From contig JAPHSY010000039.1 in NCBI GenBank assembly GCA_026196495.1, forward strand, positions 1 through 64,000: a stretch of DNA of 64,000 bases, given 5' to 3'. Shown piece after piece: positions 1 to 9,518 of this stretch; position 1 is the first letter of the stretch, and each line of letters starts with the position of its first letter. The translations under genes and the position numbers were made by a program. The notes below the pieces were generated by a model. That model was given only the letters and a program-made list of their open reading frames with translations. It did no database searches and had not been told where the DNA came from. The DNA comes from Magnetovibrio sp. (GTDB taxonomy: Bacteria > Pseudomonadota > Alphaproteobacteria > Rhodospirillales > Magnetovibrionaceae).

Positions 1-461
1 CCCCACGCACGCGCCAGGGCACCTTCCCCACGCCCCGGTTTGCCTTTAAACACGTTCAAACCCAAATTTTGCAAGGCATAGCCAAGGAAAAATAAGGCCG
101 CCAACGCCAATAAGGCCGCAGCCAACCACTTTAAGGTATCAAGCTTCATCAATTGCTGTGACGCCAAGGCCGCAATACCGCCCAAAGCCATGTAAGTGGT
201 TGCCCTCCCCAAATGATACGGCACCAATGCTCCACCTGTGAGACGGCGAAATTCGCTCATTTTATCCACAGGTATAATCTCAAGACGAGATTGCACCTGA
301 GATATGACAAATGGTCCACACATTCCAATACAATGTGTGGCTCCACCAGCGAATCCGGCCATTAACAACGCAAAAAGCAGTCCTTCGGAGCCATCAATCG
401 CGGCACTGCATTGCGAAATACCCGACAGCAGCAAACTTTCTAAAAAGATGACCTGATCCAT
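1..461 (-). CDS. Sulfite exporter TauE/SafE family membrane protein, partial
   Basis: The reading frame starts with ATG at 461 on the minus strand and runs off the left edge, so only about 153 N-terminal residues are visible. A glycine-rich motif G-G-A-T-H-C-I-G-M-C-G-P-F lies near residues 32-44. This is typical of the short TauE/SafE-like proteins that often sit next to cbb3 oxidase genes and are annotated as sulfite exporter or heavy-metal transport proteins. Hydrophobic stretches follow the motif, interrupted by a polar loop. It is divergent from ccoN, and both share the 462-780 upstream region. A role in metal supply or cbb3 assembly is inferred from context. The substrate cannot be read from the sequence. 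Confidence 0.75.
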   Translation of the reverse strand, partial: MDQVIFLESLLLSGISQCSAAIDGSEGLLFALLMAGFAGGATHCIGMCGPFVISQVQSRLEIIPVDKMSEFRRLTGGALVPYHLGRATTYMALGGIAALASQQLMKLDTLKWLAAALLALAALFFLGYALQNLGLNVFKGKPGRGEGALARAW

Positions 462-653
462 TTGGTGTACTTCTACCTTATTGTAATTAAAAGTCTTTAT
501 CAGGTGATTTTTTTTGTAATAAAACTGAGCATTTTTCTAGAGCCCAATTGTGGTACTGAAAAGGCATATTTGGGCTATTCAATTATTAGACTGACCTAAA
601 TTAACGTTGCAATAAACAGAAAAACAGTGTTTAAATTCGCCCGTTCGGGGGAC

Positions 654-667
654 TTGACCAATATCAA
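654..667. promoter_or_regulatory. FNR/FixK-type anaerobox upstream of ccoN
   Basis: The 14-mer TTGAC-CAAT-ATCAA matches the FNR/FixK consensus TTGAT-N4-ATCAA at all but one position. It lies about 115 bp upstream of the ccoN start, in the 319-bp gap between the TauE-like gene and ccoN. cbb3 operons are classically activated by FNR/FixK under low oxygen, so oxygen-responsive control of ccoNOQP, and possibly of the divergent gene, is likely. The rest of the gap is AT-rich and no other gene is seen in it. Confidence 0.7.
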
Positions 668-780
668 GTGGTTAGTTTTTCCCTTTATATCAGCACTGAG
701 AATGGTCGCTCAAATCAGCATTTCGTCCAATTTCTTGAGCACTGTTCTTAGTAAGACAACAACAAGGTTGGGAGCCAGAG

Positions 781-2262
781 ATGTCTTCAGCATCCCTAGC
801 AAGTTCAGCTGCCTCAGATACGCCGACGTACTATGACGATCTTATTAAAAAGTTCGTTATTGCTGCGGCGTTCTGGGGTTTAGCTGGTTTCCTGGCAGGC
901 GATTTGATCGCTTGGCAGTTGGCCTTCCCGGTCCTCAATTTGGATCTGGAATGGACCACATTTGGGCGCTTGCGTCCTCTTCACACGTCGGCGGTGATTT
1001 TTGCCTTCGGCGGTAACATTCTTATCGGTTCGTCCCTTTATGTGGTGCAACGCACTTGCCGCGCATCGCTGTTTGGCGGCGCGGGCTTAGGTAACTTCAT
1101 TTTCTGGGGTTATCAGCTGTTCATCGTTTTGGCAGCAACCGGCTATCTGCTGGGTATCACCCAGGGCAAAGAGTATGCAGAACCGGAATGGTACGTTGAT
1201 CTGTGGCTGACTGTTATCTGGGTTCTGTACCTGGTTCAGTTCGGCGGTACGATCGTCAAACGTTCCGAGCCGCATATCTATGTCGCCAACTGGTTCTTCT
1301 TGGCATTCATTATTACCGTCGCCATGCTGCACTTGGGCAACAATGCCACGGTGCCGACATTATTCTTCGGCGGTGAATTCACCAAGAGCTACATCGTATG
1401 GGCAGGCGTCCAAGACGCAATGACCCAATGGTGGTACGGCCACAACGCTGTGGGCTTCTTCCTGACGGCTGGTTTCTTAGGCATGATGTACTACTTCGTG
1501 CCGAAACAAGCAGAACGTCCGGTTTATTCCTACCGCTTGTCGGTTATCCACTTCTGGGCTTTGACATTCCTCTACATCTGGGCTGGTCCCCACCACTTGC
1601 ACTACACGGCGTTGCCCGATTGGGTGCAAACCTTGGGCATGACCTTCTCCGTGATGCTATGGATGCCGTCCTGGGGTGGCATGATCAACGGTGTGATGAC
1701 CCTGTCCGGTGCTTGGCACAAGCTGCGCACTGACCCGGTCTTGCGCTTCATGGTCGCTTCCGTTGGTTTCTACGGTATGTCCACGTTCGAAGGTCCTCTT
1801 ATGTCTGTGAAAGCTGTGAACTCTCTCAGCCACTACACGGATTGGACCGTCGGTCACGTGCACGCTGGTGCATTGGGTTGGAACGCACTGATTTCCTTCG
1901 GCGTTATGTACTTCCTGGTACCGGTTCTTTGGAACCGTGAACGTCTGTACTCACTGCGTTTGGTGAACACCCACTTCTGGGTTTCCACCATTGGTATCGT
2001 TCTGTACATCGCTTCCATGTGGGTTTCCGGCATTATGCAGGGCCTGATGTGGCGTACATACGATAGCCTTGGTTTCTTGCAGTACTCGTTCATCGAAACC
2101 GTTGAAGCTATGCACCCGTATTACATCATCCGTGCGACGGGCGGCCTGCTCTTCATCATCGGTGCTGTAATCATGATCTACAACCTGTGGCGTACCGCCC
2201 GTGGCGACATCCGTGATGAAGCTCCGATCGGCCTCGACACTCAATCTGCAGCAGCTGAATAA
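781..2262 (+). CDS. ccoN: Cytochrome c oxidase cbb3-type, subunit I
   Basis: Catalytic subunit of the high-affinity cbb3 oxidase, which reduces O2 to water and pumps protons in the inner membrane. The 493-residue length fits the family. It has many membrane helices and conserved histidines, including His68 in a LRPLHTS context, a later W-W-Y-G-H-N motif of the active-site helix, and a G-P-H-H-L-H-Y stretch that carries metal/heme ligands in this family. The start at 781 follows a GGGAG ribosome site. It is the first gene of ccoNOQP, 15 bp ahead of ccoO. An FNR-type box lies upstream. Confidence 0.97.
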   Translation: MSSASLASSAASDTPTYYDDLIKKFVIAAAFWGLAGFLAGDLIAWQLAFPVLNLDLEWTTFGRLRPLHTSAVIFAFGGNILIGSSLYVVQRTCRASLFGGAGLGNFIFWGYQLFIVLAATGYLLGITQGKEYAEPEWYVDLWLTVIWVLYLVQFGGTIVKRSEPHIYVANWFFLAFIITVAMLHLGNNATVPTLFFGGEFTKSYIVWAGVQDAMTQWWYGHNAVGFFLTAGFLGMMYYFVPKQAERPVYSYRLSVIHFWALTFLYIWAGPHHLHYTALPDWVQTLGMTFSVMLWMPSWGGMINGVMTLSGAWHKLRTDPVLRFMVASVGFYGMSTFEGPLMSVKAVNSLSHYTDWTVGHVHAGALGWNALISFGVMYFLVPVLWNRERLYSLRLVNTHFWVSTIGIVLYIASMWVSGIMQGLMWRTYDSLGFLQYSFIETVEAMHPYYIIRATGGLLFIIGAVIMIYNLWRTARGDIRDEAPIGLDTQSAAAE

Positions 2263-2277
2263 GGGAGGATAATTATC

Positions 2278-2997
2278 ATGCAAACTCTGCTTGAACGTAA
2301 CGTTGTCCTTCTGTCGATTGTTACCTTAATTACGGCAGCAATCGGTGGCTTGGTGCAGCTTGTTCCGCTTTACACGATGGAAAGCACCATCGAGAAAGTG
2401 GATGGAATGCGTCCGTACTCTCCGCTCGAACTGGCGGGCCGGAACATTTATGTGCGTGAAGGTTGCTATCTTTGCCACAGCCAAATGATCCGTCCGTTCC
2501 GTGATGAAGTGGAACGTTATGGCCACTACTCTTTGGCTGCGGAAAGCATGTACGATCACCCGTTCCAATGGGGTTCTAAGCGTACCGGTCCGGACCTTGC
2601 TCGCGTAGGCGGCAAGTACTCCAACGACTGGCACGTGGCTCACTTGATCAATCCGCGCGAAGTTGTGCCGGAATCGATCATGCCGGGCTATCCGTTCCTC
2701 GCTGGCCGTGAACTGTCCACCAAAACAATTGCAGCCGATATGCAAACGCTGCGTGTTGTTGGTACGCCGTACACAGATGATCAAATCAAAAATGCCGAAG
2801 CTGACATGCTCGCCCAAGCCAATCCCAATGCGGATGGTGCGGAAGACACTGAAGCTCGCTACCCGAAGGCAGTGATTGGCAACTTTGATGGTGATGTATC
2901 GGTCTTAACCGAGATGGATGCCCTGGTGGCATATCTCCAAATGATGGGTACGCTTGTGGACACCACGTCCTACAAGACGAACTCGGACGGGAGGTAA
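2278..2997 (+). CDS. ccoO: Cytochrome c oxidase cbb3-type, subunit II (monoheme cytochrome c)
   Basis: Membrane-anchored monoheme cytochrome c that passes electrons from CcoP to the CcoN core. A single N-terminal membrane helix (about residues 9-30) is followed by the heme c site C63-Y-L-C66-H67. Family hallmarks such as S-Q-M-I-R-P-F directly follow the heme site, and a [11 protein letters not shown] motif comes later. The 239-residue length is usual. A strong GGGAGG ribosome site precedes the start, and ccoQ begins 2 bp after the stop. Confidence 0.97.
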   Translation: MQTLLERNVVLLSIVTLITAAIGGLVQLVPLYTMESTIEKVDGMRPYSPLELAGRNIYVREGCYLCHSQMIRPFRDEVERYGHYSLAAESMYDHPFQWGSKRTGPDLARVGGKYSNDWHVAHLINPREVVPESIMPGYPFLAGRELSTKTIAADMQTLRVVGTPYTDDQIKNAEADMLAQANPNADGAEDTEARYPKAVIGNFDGDVSVLTEMDALVAYLQMMGTLVDTTSYKTNSDGR

Positions 2998-2999
2998 TC

Positions 3000-3179
3000 A
3001 TGGATTTGATGACCATCACTGAATTGGCACGTTCAGCCTGGGTCGTATGGCTCACGTTGATCTTCGCCAGCATCTTGTTCTGGGCTTTTCGTCCCAAAAA
3101 CAAGAAGCGTTGGGAAGATGATGCCATGATGATCTTTAAGAACGACAAAGGTGATAAAGGAGGACATGCTCATGGCTAA
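3000..3179 (+). CDS. ccoQ: cbb3-type oxidase small subunit CcoQ
   Basis: A 59-residue protein with one hydrophobic helix (about residues 14-30) and a charged, lysine-rich C-terminus, as expected for CcoQ/FixQ, which stabilises the cbb3 complex. The ATG at 3000 lies just after the ccoO stop, with a GGGAGG ribosome site inside the end of ccoO. Its 3' end overlaps the first codons of ccoP in another frame. Assigned by size, topology and position in the operon. The sequence itself is weakly conserved in this family. Confidence 0.9.
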   Translation: MDLMTITELARSAWVVWLTLIFASILFWAFRPKNKKRWEDDAMMIFKNDKGDKGGHAHG

Positions 3180-4026
3180 CATCGAACGTGATGAAGTCAG
3201 CGGTACCGATACCACTGGACACGAGTGGGACGGCCTTAAAGAGCTTAACACTCCGCTACCGCGTTGGTGGCTGTGGACCTTCTATGCAACCATTATTTAT
3301 GCCGTTGGTGCATGGGTTGTGTACCCGTCTTGGCCGACGCTGACCACGTATTGGAAAGGCACAAGTGGATATTCTTCCCGCGTGGACCTGACCAATGACT
3401 TGGCAGCTCAAACTCAAGAACGCTCTGTCTGGACCAAAAAGTTCGCAGCTTTGCCGATCACTGAGATCGCGCAAGACCGCAACTTGCAAGAGGTCGCTAT
3501 GGCTGGCGGCAAAGTTATCTTTGCTGACAACTGCGCACCTTGTCACGGTTCCAGCGGCACCGGCGCGCCGGGTTATCCGGTTCTGGCTGATGATGACTGG
3601 CTATGGGGTGGTTCCCTCGAGGAAATCGAGACCACCGTACGCTATGGCATCCGTGGTGCCCATGATGACACACGCGTCAGCGAAATGCCTGCGTTCGGCG
3701 ACGATTATCTGACAGCTGCTCAGATCAAATCCGTCGCTGGTCACGTGCTTTCACTGTCCGGTCAAGGCGCAAGCTCCGCAGAAGGTGCTGAAGTCTTTGA
3801 GAACGAGTGTGCTGCATGTCACGGTGAAAAGGGTGAAGGCGGTCGCGACTTCGGTGCTCCGAAGTTGAACGACGGTCTATGGCTCTATTCCAGTGCTGGC
3901 GATGATCTCATCGCTCAGATTTCCAAACCTAAGCATGGTGTTATGCCGACTTGGGAAGGCCGTCTGGACGATGTGTCCATCAAGCAAGTGTCCATTTATG
4001 TACACGCGCTTGGCGGTGGCGAATAA
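3172..4026 (+). CDS. ccoP: Cytochrome c oxidase cbb3-type, subunit III (diheme cytochrome c)
   Basis: Diheme cytochrome c subunit that accepts electrons from soluble cytochrome c. An N-terminal charged segment and the W-D-G-I/L-x-E-L-N-x-P-L-P-R-W-W signature precede a membrane helix (about residues 33-52). Two heme c sites follow: C121-A-P-C124-H125 and C213-A-A-C216-H217. The ATG at 3172 is chosen because GGAGGA at 3159-3164 sits 7 bp upstream. Alternative starts at 3151 (GTG) and 3166 are badly spaced. It overlaps ccoQ by 8 bp and is last in ccoNOQP. Confidence 0.96.
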   Translation: MANIERDEVSGTDTTGHEWDGLKELNTPLPRWWLWTFYATIIYAVGAWVVYPSWPTLTTYWKGTSGYSSRVDLTNDLAAQTQERSVWTKKFAALPITEIAQDRNLQEVAMAGGKVIFADNCAPCHGSSGTGAPGYPVLADDDWLWGGSLEEIETTVRYGIRGAHDDTRVSEMPAFGDDYLTAAQIKSVAGHVLSLSGQGASSAEGAEVFENECAACHGEKGEGGRDFGAPKLNDGLWLYSSAGDDLIAQISKPKHGVMPTWEGRLDDVSIKQVSIYVHALGGGE

Positions 4027-4068
4027 ACTCTCTTAGGGCACGTATTTTCGTGTCTTAGGTTACATGAT

Positions 4069-4107
4069 GGGGGGGAAGATCCGGCCGGCCGGGGCTTCTC
4101 CCCTTTT
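4069..4107 (+). terminator. Probable terminator after ccoP
   Basis: A GC-rich segment contains GGGGAAG, a self-complementary CCGGCCGGCCGG core, and CTTCTCCCC followed by four T residues. It can fold into a strong hairpin. It separates ccoNOQP from ccoGHIS, so the second operon probably has its own promoter in 4108-4188. A second small hairpin (CACG-TATTTT-CGTG) lies just upstream, at about 4039-4052. Confidence 0.6.
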
Positions 4108-4188
4108 CACTTCATAAATTATTGATTTTGACCTTTATAAGAAAAACACACATAAACCGAACACTAAGAATTCGAAATCGAGGACAAC

Positions 4189-5622
4189 ATGGACAACACT
4201 CCAGTTGAAGACTATCAGCCTGAAACAACAGAATTGTATGCAAAGCACAAAAAGATCTATCCGCAGAACATTACCGGATATTTCCGGACGCTAAAGTGGA
4301 AAGTATCCGGTTGGGTCATGGCATTTTACTTCCTCGTCCCTTGGATTCGTTGGGACCGTGGCGAAGGCCAACCGGATCAAGCCGTTTTGGCATCCCTAAA
4401 CCTAGGTCGCATGTACGTCTTCAATATCGAAATCTGGCCCCAAGAAGTTTACTACCTGACAGGTATTTTGGTAATTGCGGCCATCGGCCTATTTTTGGCC
4501 ACCGCTATGGCTGGCCGCGTGTGGTGTGGCTTTACCTGCTGGCAAACCGTTTGGACCGACATATTTGTCTGGGTTGAACGCAAAATTGAAGGTGATCGCA
4601 ACAAGCGCAAACGTTTCGATGCGCAGCCTTGGAATTTTGATAAAATCTGGCGCAAAACGGCCAAACAAGCCATTTGGATCGCCTTTTCGCTTCTAACTGG
4701 CGCCGGTTTCTTATTCTTCTTCAATGACGCCCCAACCACAGCAATGAATTTGTTAACAGGAACCGGCTCATATGAAGAATATGGTTTTACAGCCCTATTC
4801 GCGGGAACGACCTATATCCTCGCAGGCTTTGCTCGTGAACAAGTTTGCATCTACATGTGTCCGTGGCCGCGTTTCCAAGGCGCCATGTTTGACGAACACA
4901 GCCTGATCGTCACCTACGAAGCCTGGCGCGGTGAGCCCCGTGGCAAAGCCAAAGCGAAAGACCTTGGTGATTGCGTCGACTGTAACTTGTGCGTCAACGT
5001 CTGCCCCACAGGTATAGATATTCGCGATGGCGACCAATTCCAATGTATTGGTTGTGCCCTATGTGTGGATGCCTGTAACTCGATCATGACCAAACTGGAT
5101 CGCCCAGGTAACTTGATCACGTATGATTCTGCATCCAACCAAATGGCCCGCGAGAAAGGCCTGCCTGAGAAAAAACGCGTCATTCGTCAACGCACCATCT
5201 CATACAGCTTCCTTTTGGCTGCGGTTGCCGGCCTGATGGCGTTTGGCTTGATGAACCGTACAGAGCTTGAAATCAACGTTCAGCGGGATCGCGCACCTTT
5301 GTTTGTACAACTGTCCAGCGGTGAAATCCGCAATGGCTATACGTTCAAGCTGCTCAACATGGTCAACGTTCCGCAAACCTATACCTTGTCCATTGGCGGG
5401 CTTGAAGGTGCGCAAATATCTGTAATCAACATAGCGAAGGATCCTGTGAAACAAGTTACCCTGGAGGCTCCGGGTGATGAAGTTTCCACCTTCCGCGTGT
5501 TTGTGCGTGTTCCTCGTGATAGTCTGGATGATCGTTTCGAAGATATGGACTTCGTCCTAACCAACACCAACACTGGCGAAGTCATTGAATACGGTGCACG
5601 CTTTGCCGGGCCCGATAACTAA
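4189..5622 (+). CDS. ccoG: cbb3 oxidase accessory protein CcoG (polyferredoxin)
   Basis: Membrane-bound 4Fe-4S protein, known in other bacteria as a Cu(II) reductase supporting cbb3 assembly. At 477 residues it is full length. Several membrane helices surround the conserved G-F-T-C-W-Q and C-I-Y-M-C-P-W-P-R-F-Q motifs. Two ferredoxin-type clusters are visible: C262, C265, C268, C272 and C286, C289, C292, C296. The C-terminal half is a periplasmic Ig-like region. It is the first gene of ccoGHIS, and its ATG follows a GAGGA ribosome site. Confidence 0.96.
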   Translation: MDNTPVEDYQPETTELYAKHKKIYPQNITGYFRTLKWKVSGWVMAFYFLVPWIRWDRGEGQPDQAVLASLNLGRMYVFNIEIWPQEVYYLTGILVIAAIGLFLATAMAGRVWCGFTCWQTVWTDIFVWVERKIEGDRNKRKRFDAQPWNFDKIWRKTAKQAIWIAFSLLTGAGFLFFFNDAPTTAMNLLTGTGSYEEYGFTALFAGTTYILAGFAREQVCIYMCPWPRFQGAMFDEHSLIVTYEAWRGEPRGKAKAKDLGDCVDCNLCVNVCPTGIDIRDGDQFQCIGCALCVDACNSIMTKLDRPGNLITYDSASNQMAREKGLPEKKRVIRQRTISYSFLLAAVAGLMAFGLMNRTELEINVQRDRAPLFVQLSSGEIRNGYTFKLLNMVNVPQTYTLSIGGLEGAQISVINIAKDPVKQVTLEAPGDEVSTFRVFVRVPRDSLDDRFEDMDFVLTNTNTGEVIEYGARFAGPDN

Positions 5623-5637
5623 GGCGGAATGAAAACT

Positions 5638-6135
5638 ATGAGTAAATCTGAACGCCAAGACGGCTGGTGGTACCCGTGGATTTTTGTTGGTGCTTTCGCC
5701 ATCATTATTTCGGTCAACGCGACCATGGCTTTTCTGGCTGTGGACACGTGGACGGGTCTGGAAACCAAAGACCACTTCAACAAGGGCAATAATTACAACA
5801 CAGTCTTAGATCAACGCACACAGCAAAAGGCTTTGGGTTGGTCCTCAGAGTTTACATATGAAAACATTGCCACAGCTGATGACCCGCGCTCTGGTCAATT
5901 CGTTCTGACCTTTAAGGCACCTGATGGCAGTGGCGTGAGCGGCCTTGCCATTCAAGCCCGCGCTGTCCGTCCCACCCACGAAGGGTATGATCAAGACTTG
6001 GTCTTCACCGCCCGTGGAAAAGGCGTTTATATTGCCAATGCGACATTGCCCCTAAAAGGGCTATGGGAACTTCGCTTCCGCGCCAATCGTGCGGATGAGG
6101 TTTATATCGAAAGACAAAGGGTCGAGGTCCGGTAA
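5638..6135 (+). CDS. ccoH: cbb3 oxidase assembly protein CcoH (FixH family)
   Basis: A 165-residue protein with one N-terminal membrane helix and a periplasmic beta-rich domain ending in W-E-L-R-F-x-A-x-R, typical of FixH/CcoH. This protein stays bound to cbb3 oxidase during assembly. An ATG at 5629 is in frame, but it lies only 1 bp from the GGCGG ribosome site, so the ATG at 5638 is preferred. Its stop overlaps the start of ccoI (TAATG). Confidence 0.9.
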   Translation: MSKSERQDGWWYPWIFVGAFAIIISVNATMAFLAVDTWTGLETKDHFNKGNNYNTVLDQRTQQKALGWSSEFTYENIATADDPRSGQFVLTFKAPDGSGVSGLAIQARAVRPTHEGYDQDLVFTARGKGVYIANATLPLKGLWELRFRANRADEVYIERQRVEVR

Positions 6136-8567
6136 TGACCGAGCCGCAAGGCAACAAGGCATCGCAAGCCACTTGCTTGCACTGTGGAGAACCCGTCCCC
6201 CCCTCTAGCTTAGGGGGGGATCAGTTTTGTTGTGGGGGCTGCCGTGCGGCTTATGAAATGATCCAAGGAATGGGGTTGGACAGTTATTACCAACGCCGCT
6301 GTCTGGACCCAGACCAGCCAACACTTCGCCCCGAAGACAATGACGCCCATTTTGATTTCCAAACCTATACCGAAACCGATGAAACGGGTATCAACACGCT
6401 TCATCTGATGGTCGAAGGCCTACAATGCGCTGCCTGTGTGTGGCTAATTGAAACGGTATTGCGCAAGCACCCTGGTGTCACATATGCCCGCATCAACATG
6501 ACCACACGCCGTTTGGTGTTGAAATGGAATGAGCAAGAAACCAACGCAGCCGACATTGTCATGGCGGTTACCCACTTGGGTTATCGCTTAGCGCCCTACG
6601 ATCCCACTTTGATTTCAGCAGAAACGCAAAAACGCGAAAAACAATTGCTCCGCGCTATGGTTGTAGCTGGATTTGCAGCAGGAAACGTCATGCTGTTTTC
6701 CGTATCTGTCTGGGCTGGACACAGCCAAGGCATGGGCGAATTTACCCGCGGTCTGATGCATTGGCTTTCCGCCCTGGTGGCATTGCCTGCCATTGCATAT
6801 TCTGCCCGTCCATTTTTCCATAGTGCCATCACTGCACTGAAGGCCGGGCGCACCAATATGGATGTACCCATTTCCCTGGCTGTGATTTTGGCATCGACCA
6901 TGAGCTTGGTCGAAACCATGCGATTGTCGGAGCACGTCTATTTCGACAGTGCCATATCTTTGGTGTTTTTCTTATTGATTGGACGCTATCTGGATAGCCG
7001 TGCACGTGGACGTGCGCGTTCTGCTGGTGAAAACTTGATGGGCCTACGTGCCCGCGCTGTCACCATCTTGTTGGAAAATGGAAAACGCGAAATTGCCCCA
7101 CCTGAAAAGCTCAAACCTGGGATGACGTTTCTCACCACTGCGGGTGAACGTATTGCTGCCGACGGGGTGGTGATCAATGGTGAAAGTGACGTGGACACGT
7201 CCCTCATCAATGGCGAAAGCATTCCCGTTCAAGCAAAACCCGGGAAACAGGTCTTTGCCGGGACCCTGAACCTCAGCGGTGCATTGACCATTGAGGTCAC
7301 GCAAACGGGCGAAGACACCTTGTTGGGTGAGATCGTCCGCCTGATGGAAGCCGCCGAAGATGCACGGGCCAAGTTTGTGGCCTTGGCCGACCGCGTTGCC
7401 CGTCTTTATGCCCCGGTGGTACACACCTTGGCTGCAGGCGCATTCTTGGGCTGGTGGTTGATTGCAGGCTTGGCATGGCAGAGCTCTTTGATGATTGCCA
7501 TTGCGGTTCTGATCATCACCTGCCCCTGTGCCCTAGGCCTTGCCGTTCCGGCAGTACAAGTGGTCGCGGGCGGACGGTTGCTTCAACGCGGCATCTTGAT
7601 GAAATCCGGCACGGCCCTAGAACGTCTTGCTACCGTTGATGTTGCCGTATTCGATAAAACCGGAACATTAACCCAAGGCATACCCGAATGGGTTAACCAG
7701 GATATGGTTTCGCTTCCAGATGCAGAACTGGCGGCATCCCTTGCCATTGCCAGCAAACATCCCCTATCACGCGCGCTAGGCCATGCCCATCCCCAAGTCA
7801 AAGCCGCCCAAGGTGTAGAAGAAGTTCCAGGATTTGGCCTTAAGCTCAACACACCAAATGGCGAAGTACGTTTGGGGCGCAGCAGTTGGTGCGGTGTCGA
7901 ACACGACCACGATGGGGCCGAAGCTGAATTGTGGTTGGCCCGCCCAGATACTGAGCCCATCCGCTTTGCCTTCAGCGACCAAATCCGCGTAGATGCCCAA
8001 GAAACCATTGCGAACCTCAAAGCCCAAGGCATTGAGGTTATACTGTTATCCGGCGACCGCGCCCCGGCAGTGAAGGCCACTGCCGAGGTAGTTGGAATTG
8101 AAGACTGGTCGGCTGGTTTGAAACCCGCCGATAAGGTTCAACACCTTCAAGGCTTGGCCGCCCAGGGCAAACGGGTGATGATGGTGGGTGATGGCTTGAA
8201 CGACGCACCAGCGCTGGCCGCTGCGCATGTATCGTTATCACCGTCCAGTGCCGCCGACGTCAGCCAAACTGCCGCTGATGTAATCTTCCAAGGTGATAAG
8301 CTGGCGCCGGTTTTGGAAACCCTGCGCGTGGCAAAGTTTGCCGATAAGCTGATTAAACAAAATTTTGCTCTGTCGTTTGCTTATAATGCCGCAACCATCC
8401 CCATGGCTTTGGCCGGGTTTGTCACACCCTTGATCGCCGCCATTGCCATGTCAACATCATCATTGATCGTGATTGGAAATTCATTACGGTTAAGCTTTAA
8501 AACGAAACGGGTGCAACCCCCGCAAATGCCCCCTGTTCCCCCGGCAGCTGTCTCAGAGGAAAACTGA
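6135..8567 (+). CDS. ccoI: Copper-translocating P1B-type ATPase CcoI (FixI family)
   Basis: Copper pump supplying cbb3 oxidase maturation. The N-terminus has the cysteine-rich segment typical of CcoI/FixI (C-L-H-C-G, F-C-C-G-G-C), followed by a heavy-metal-binding domain with C98-A-A-C101. Downstream are the membrane C463-P-C465 motif, the phosphorylation motif D507-K-T-G-T-L-T, an S-K-H-P motif, and the hinge G-D-G-L-N-D-A-P near residue 685. At 810 residues it is complete. It overlaps ccoH by one base and is followed immediately by ccoS. Confidence 0.96.
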   Translation: MTEPQGNKASQATCLHCGEPVPPSSLGGDQFCCGGCRAAYEMIQGMGLDSYYQRRCLDPDQPTLRPEDNDAHFDFQTYTETDETGINTLHLMVEGLQCAACVWLIETVLRKHPGVTYARINMTTRRLVLKWNEQETNAADIVMAVTHLGYRLAPYDPTLISAETQKREKQLLRAMVVAGFAAGNVMLFSVSVWAGHSQGMGEFTRGLMHWLSALVALPAIAYSARPFFHSAITALKAGRTNMDVPISLAVILASTMSLVETMRLSEHVYFDSAISLVFFLLIGRYLDSRARGRARSAGENLMGLRARAVTILLENGKREIAPPEKLKPGMTFLTTAGERIAADGVVINGESDVDTSLINGESIPVQAKPGKQVFAGTLNLSGALTIEVTQTGEDTLLGEIVRLMEAAEDARAKFVALADRVARLYAPVVHTLAAGAFLGWWLIAGLAWQSSLMIAIAVLIITCPCALGLAVPAVQVVAGGRLLQRGILMKSGTALERLATVDVAVFDKTGTLTQGIPEWVNQDMVSLPDAELAASLAIASKHPLSRALGHAHPQVKAAQGVEEVPGFGLKLNTPNGEVRLGRSSWCGVEHDHDGAEAELWLARPDTEPIRFAFSDQIRVDAQETIANLKAQGIEVILLSGDRAPAVKATAEVVGIEDWSAGLKPADKVQHLQGLAAQGKRVMMVGDGLNDAPALAAAHVSLSPSSAADVSQTAADVIFQGDKLAPVLETLRVAKFADKLIKQNFALSFAYNAATIPMALAGFVTPLIAAIAMSTSSLIVIGNSLRLSFKTKRVQPPQMPPVPPAAVSEEN

Positions 8568-8568
8568 T

Positions 8569-8751
8569 ATGGAAGTTTTACTGTATTTGATCCCCATTGC
8601 TTTGGTACTGGGCTTGGCTGGTTTGGGGGCTTTTATGTGGTCGCTGAAATCCGGTCAATTTGACGACATGGAAGGGGCAGCTAATCGCATCTTGTTTGAT
8701 GATGACATACCGCCCGCCCCTAAAAAACCAACGCCTAAATCGGACGATTAG
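8569..8751 (+). CDS. ccoS: cbb3 oxidase maturation protein CcoS
   Basis: A 60-residue protein with one N-terminal membrane helix, then W-S-L-K-S-G-Q-F-D-D-M-E-G-A-A-N-R-I-L-F-D-D-D, the hallmark of CcoS. CcoS is needed for cofactor insertion into CcoN in other bacteria. It starts 1 bp after the ccoI stop, with AGAGGA as ribosome site. Its last four bases overlap the end of the convergent gene on the minus strand, leaving no room for a terminator. Confidence 0.95.
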   Translation: MEVLLYLIPIALVLGLAGLGAFMWSLKSGQFDDMEGAANRILFDDDIPPAPKKPTPKSDD

Positions 8752-9518
8752 TGTCTACGAGCGTCCAGTTTTAAGGCAACCACCAATGGCACCCCGGCAG
8801 CCAACACATGTTTGATGGAATGGCCCGATGCCATACCACCCAACATCTCAAACACCCCAACATCTGCAAATTCCGTCACCTTGGCTAAGCCATAGAACAC
8901 CATGGCCCAAAGGATCATCGGCCAGGTGATCCAGTTGCGCTGATGCGGATCGGACTTTGGCCACATCCATAAAATCATTGGGATCGCAATGACAGGCAGA
9001 ATTTGCACCAACACATAAGCCCGCAAATCGTCCGTTAATCGCCAATGCAAGGCCAAACCCGCACCCAAACACACCAGGACCGGCAAAGCCACCTGTGCCC
9101 CCCACTTGGGCGCAATGCGGTCTGATATCACCGCAGCCGTCAATGCCATGAAGCCAACCGTGATCGGGATGCGGTCCCAAAACAAAGACGCATGATCCGG
9201 GGCCCAGTGATAGTAGGCCGAGCCCGGTCCGACAAAGACGATGCCGATAAAAAACACCGTTAAGGGCAAACGTGCATCACGCAGCCAACTGTCCGTCGCA
9301 ACACAGTTGGCTAAGACCCAAAGGCCATAAAATCCAATGATGGTAAACGGCAGGTTTGAAATGACATCACCAAAGTTGGGCATCCCCAACCACCCGCGCC
9401 CATCGGCAAAGTTGTGATATTCAACAGGTTGCGGGATGGGACCGGAAAATATGAACATTGCTGCGGTGATCACCGCCATCACACCACCGATAAGGAATAG
9501 CTTTTGAACGTGTGTCAT
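8748..9518 (-). CDS. Ceramidase-like (CREST superfamily) membrane hydrolase
   Basis: A 256-residue integral membrane protein with about seven hydrophobic helices. The motifs F-A-D-x-R, G-x-P-N-F-x-D-V-x-S-N-L-P-F, a W-D-R-I-P-I-T stretch with an upstream Y-Y-H, and G-H-S-I-K-H-V near the C-terminus match the alkaline ceramidase / CREST superfamily, whose zinc is held by spaced histidines. Bacterial members are largely uncharacterised. The start (ATGA) overlaps the stop of the acyltransferase-ligase gene, so the two are co-translated. A role in lipid turnover is inferred from this coupling. The substrate is unknown. Confidence 0.8.
   Translation of the reverse strand: MTHVQKLFLIGGVMAVITAAMFIFSGPIPQPVEYHNFADGRGWLGMPNFGDVISNLPFTIIGFYGLWVLANCVATDSWLRDARLPLTVFFIGIVFVGPGSAYYHWAPDHASLFWDRIPITVGFMALTAAVISDRIAPKWGAQVALPVLVCLGAGLALHWRLTDDLRAYVLVQILPVIAIPMILWMWPKSDPHQRNWITWPMILWAMVFYGLAKVTEFADVGVFEMLGGMASGHSIKHVLAAGVPLVVALKLDARRH

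Noticed and set aside
627-836. 69-codon plus-strand frame across the ccoN start
   Set aside because: It runs through the FNR box and into ccoN in another frame. It is not plausible as a gene.
6210-8567. Possible frameshift or split ATPase, because many alternative frames are open in ccoI
   Set aside because: The main frame is continuous with all P-type ATPase motifs in order, so the extra frames are shadows.
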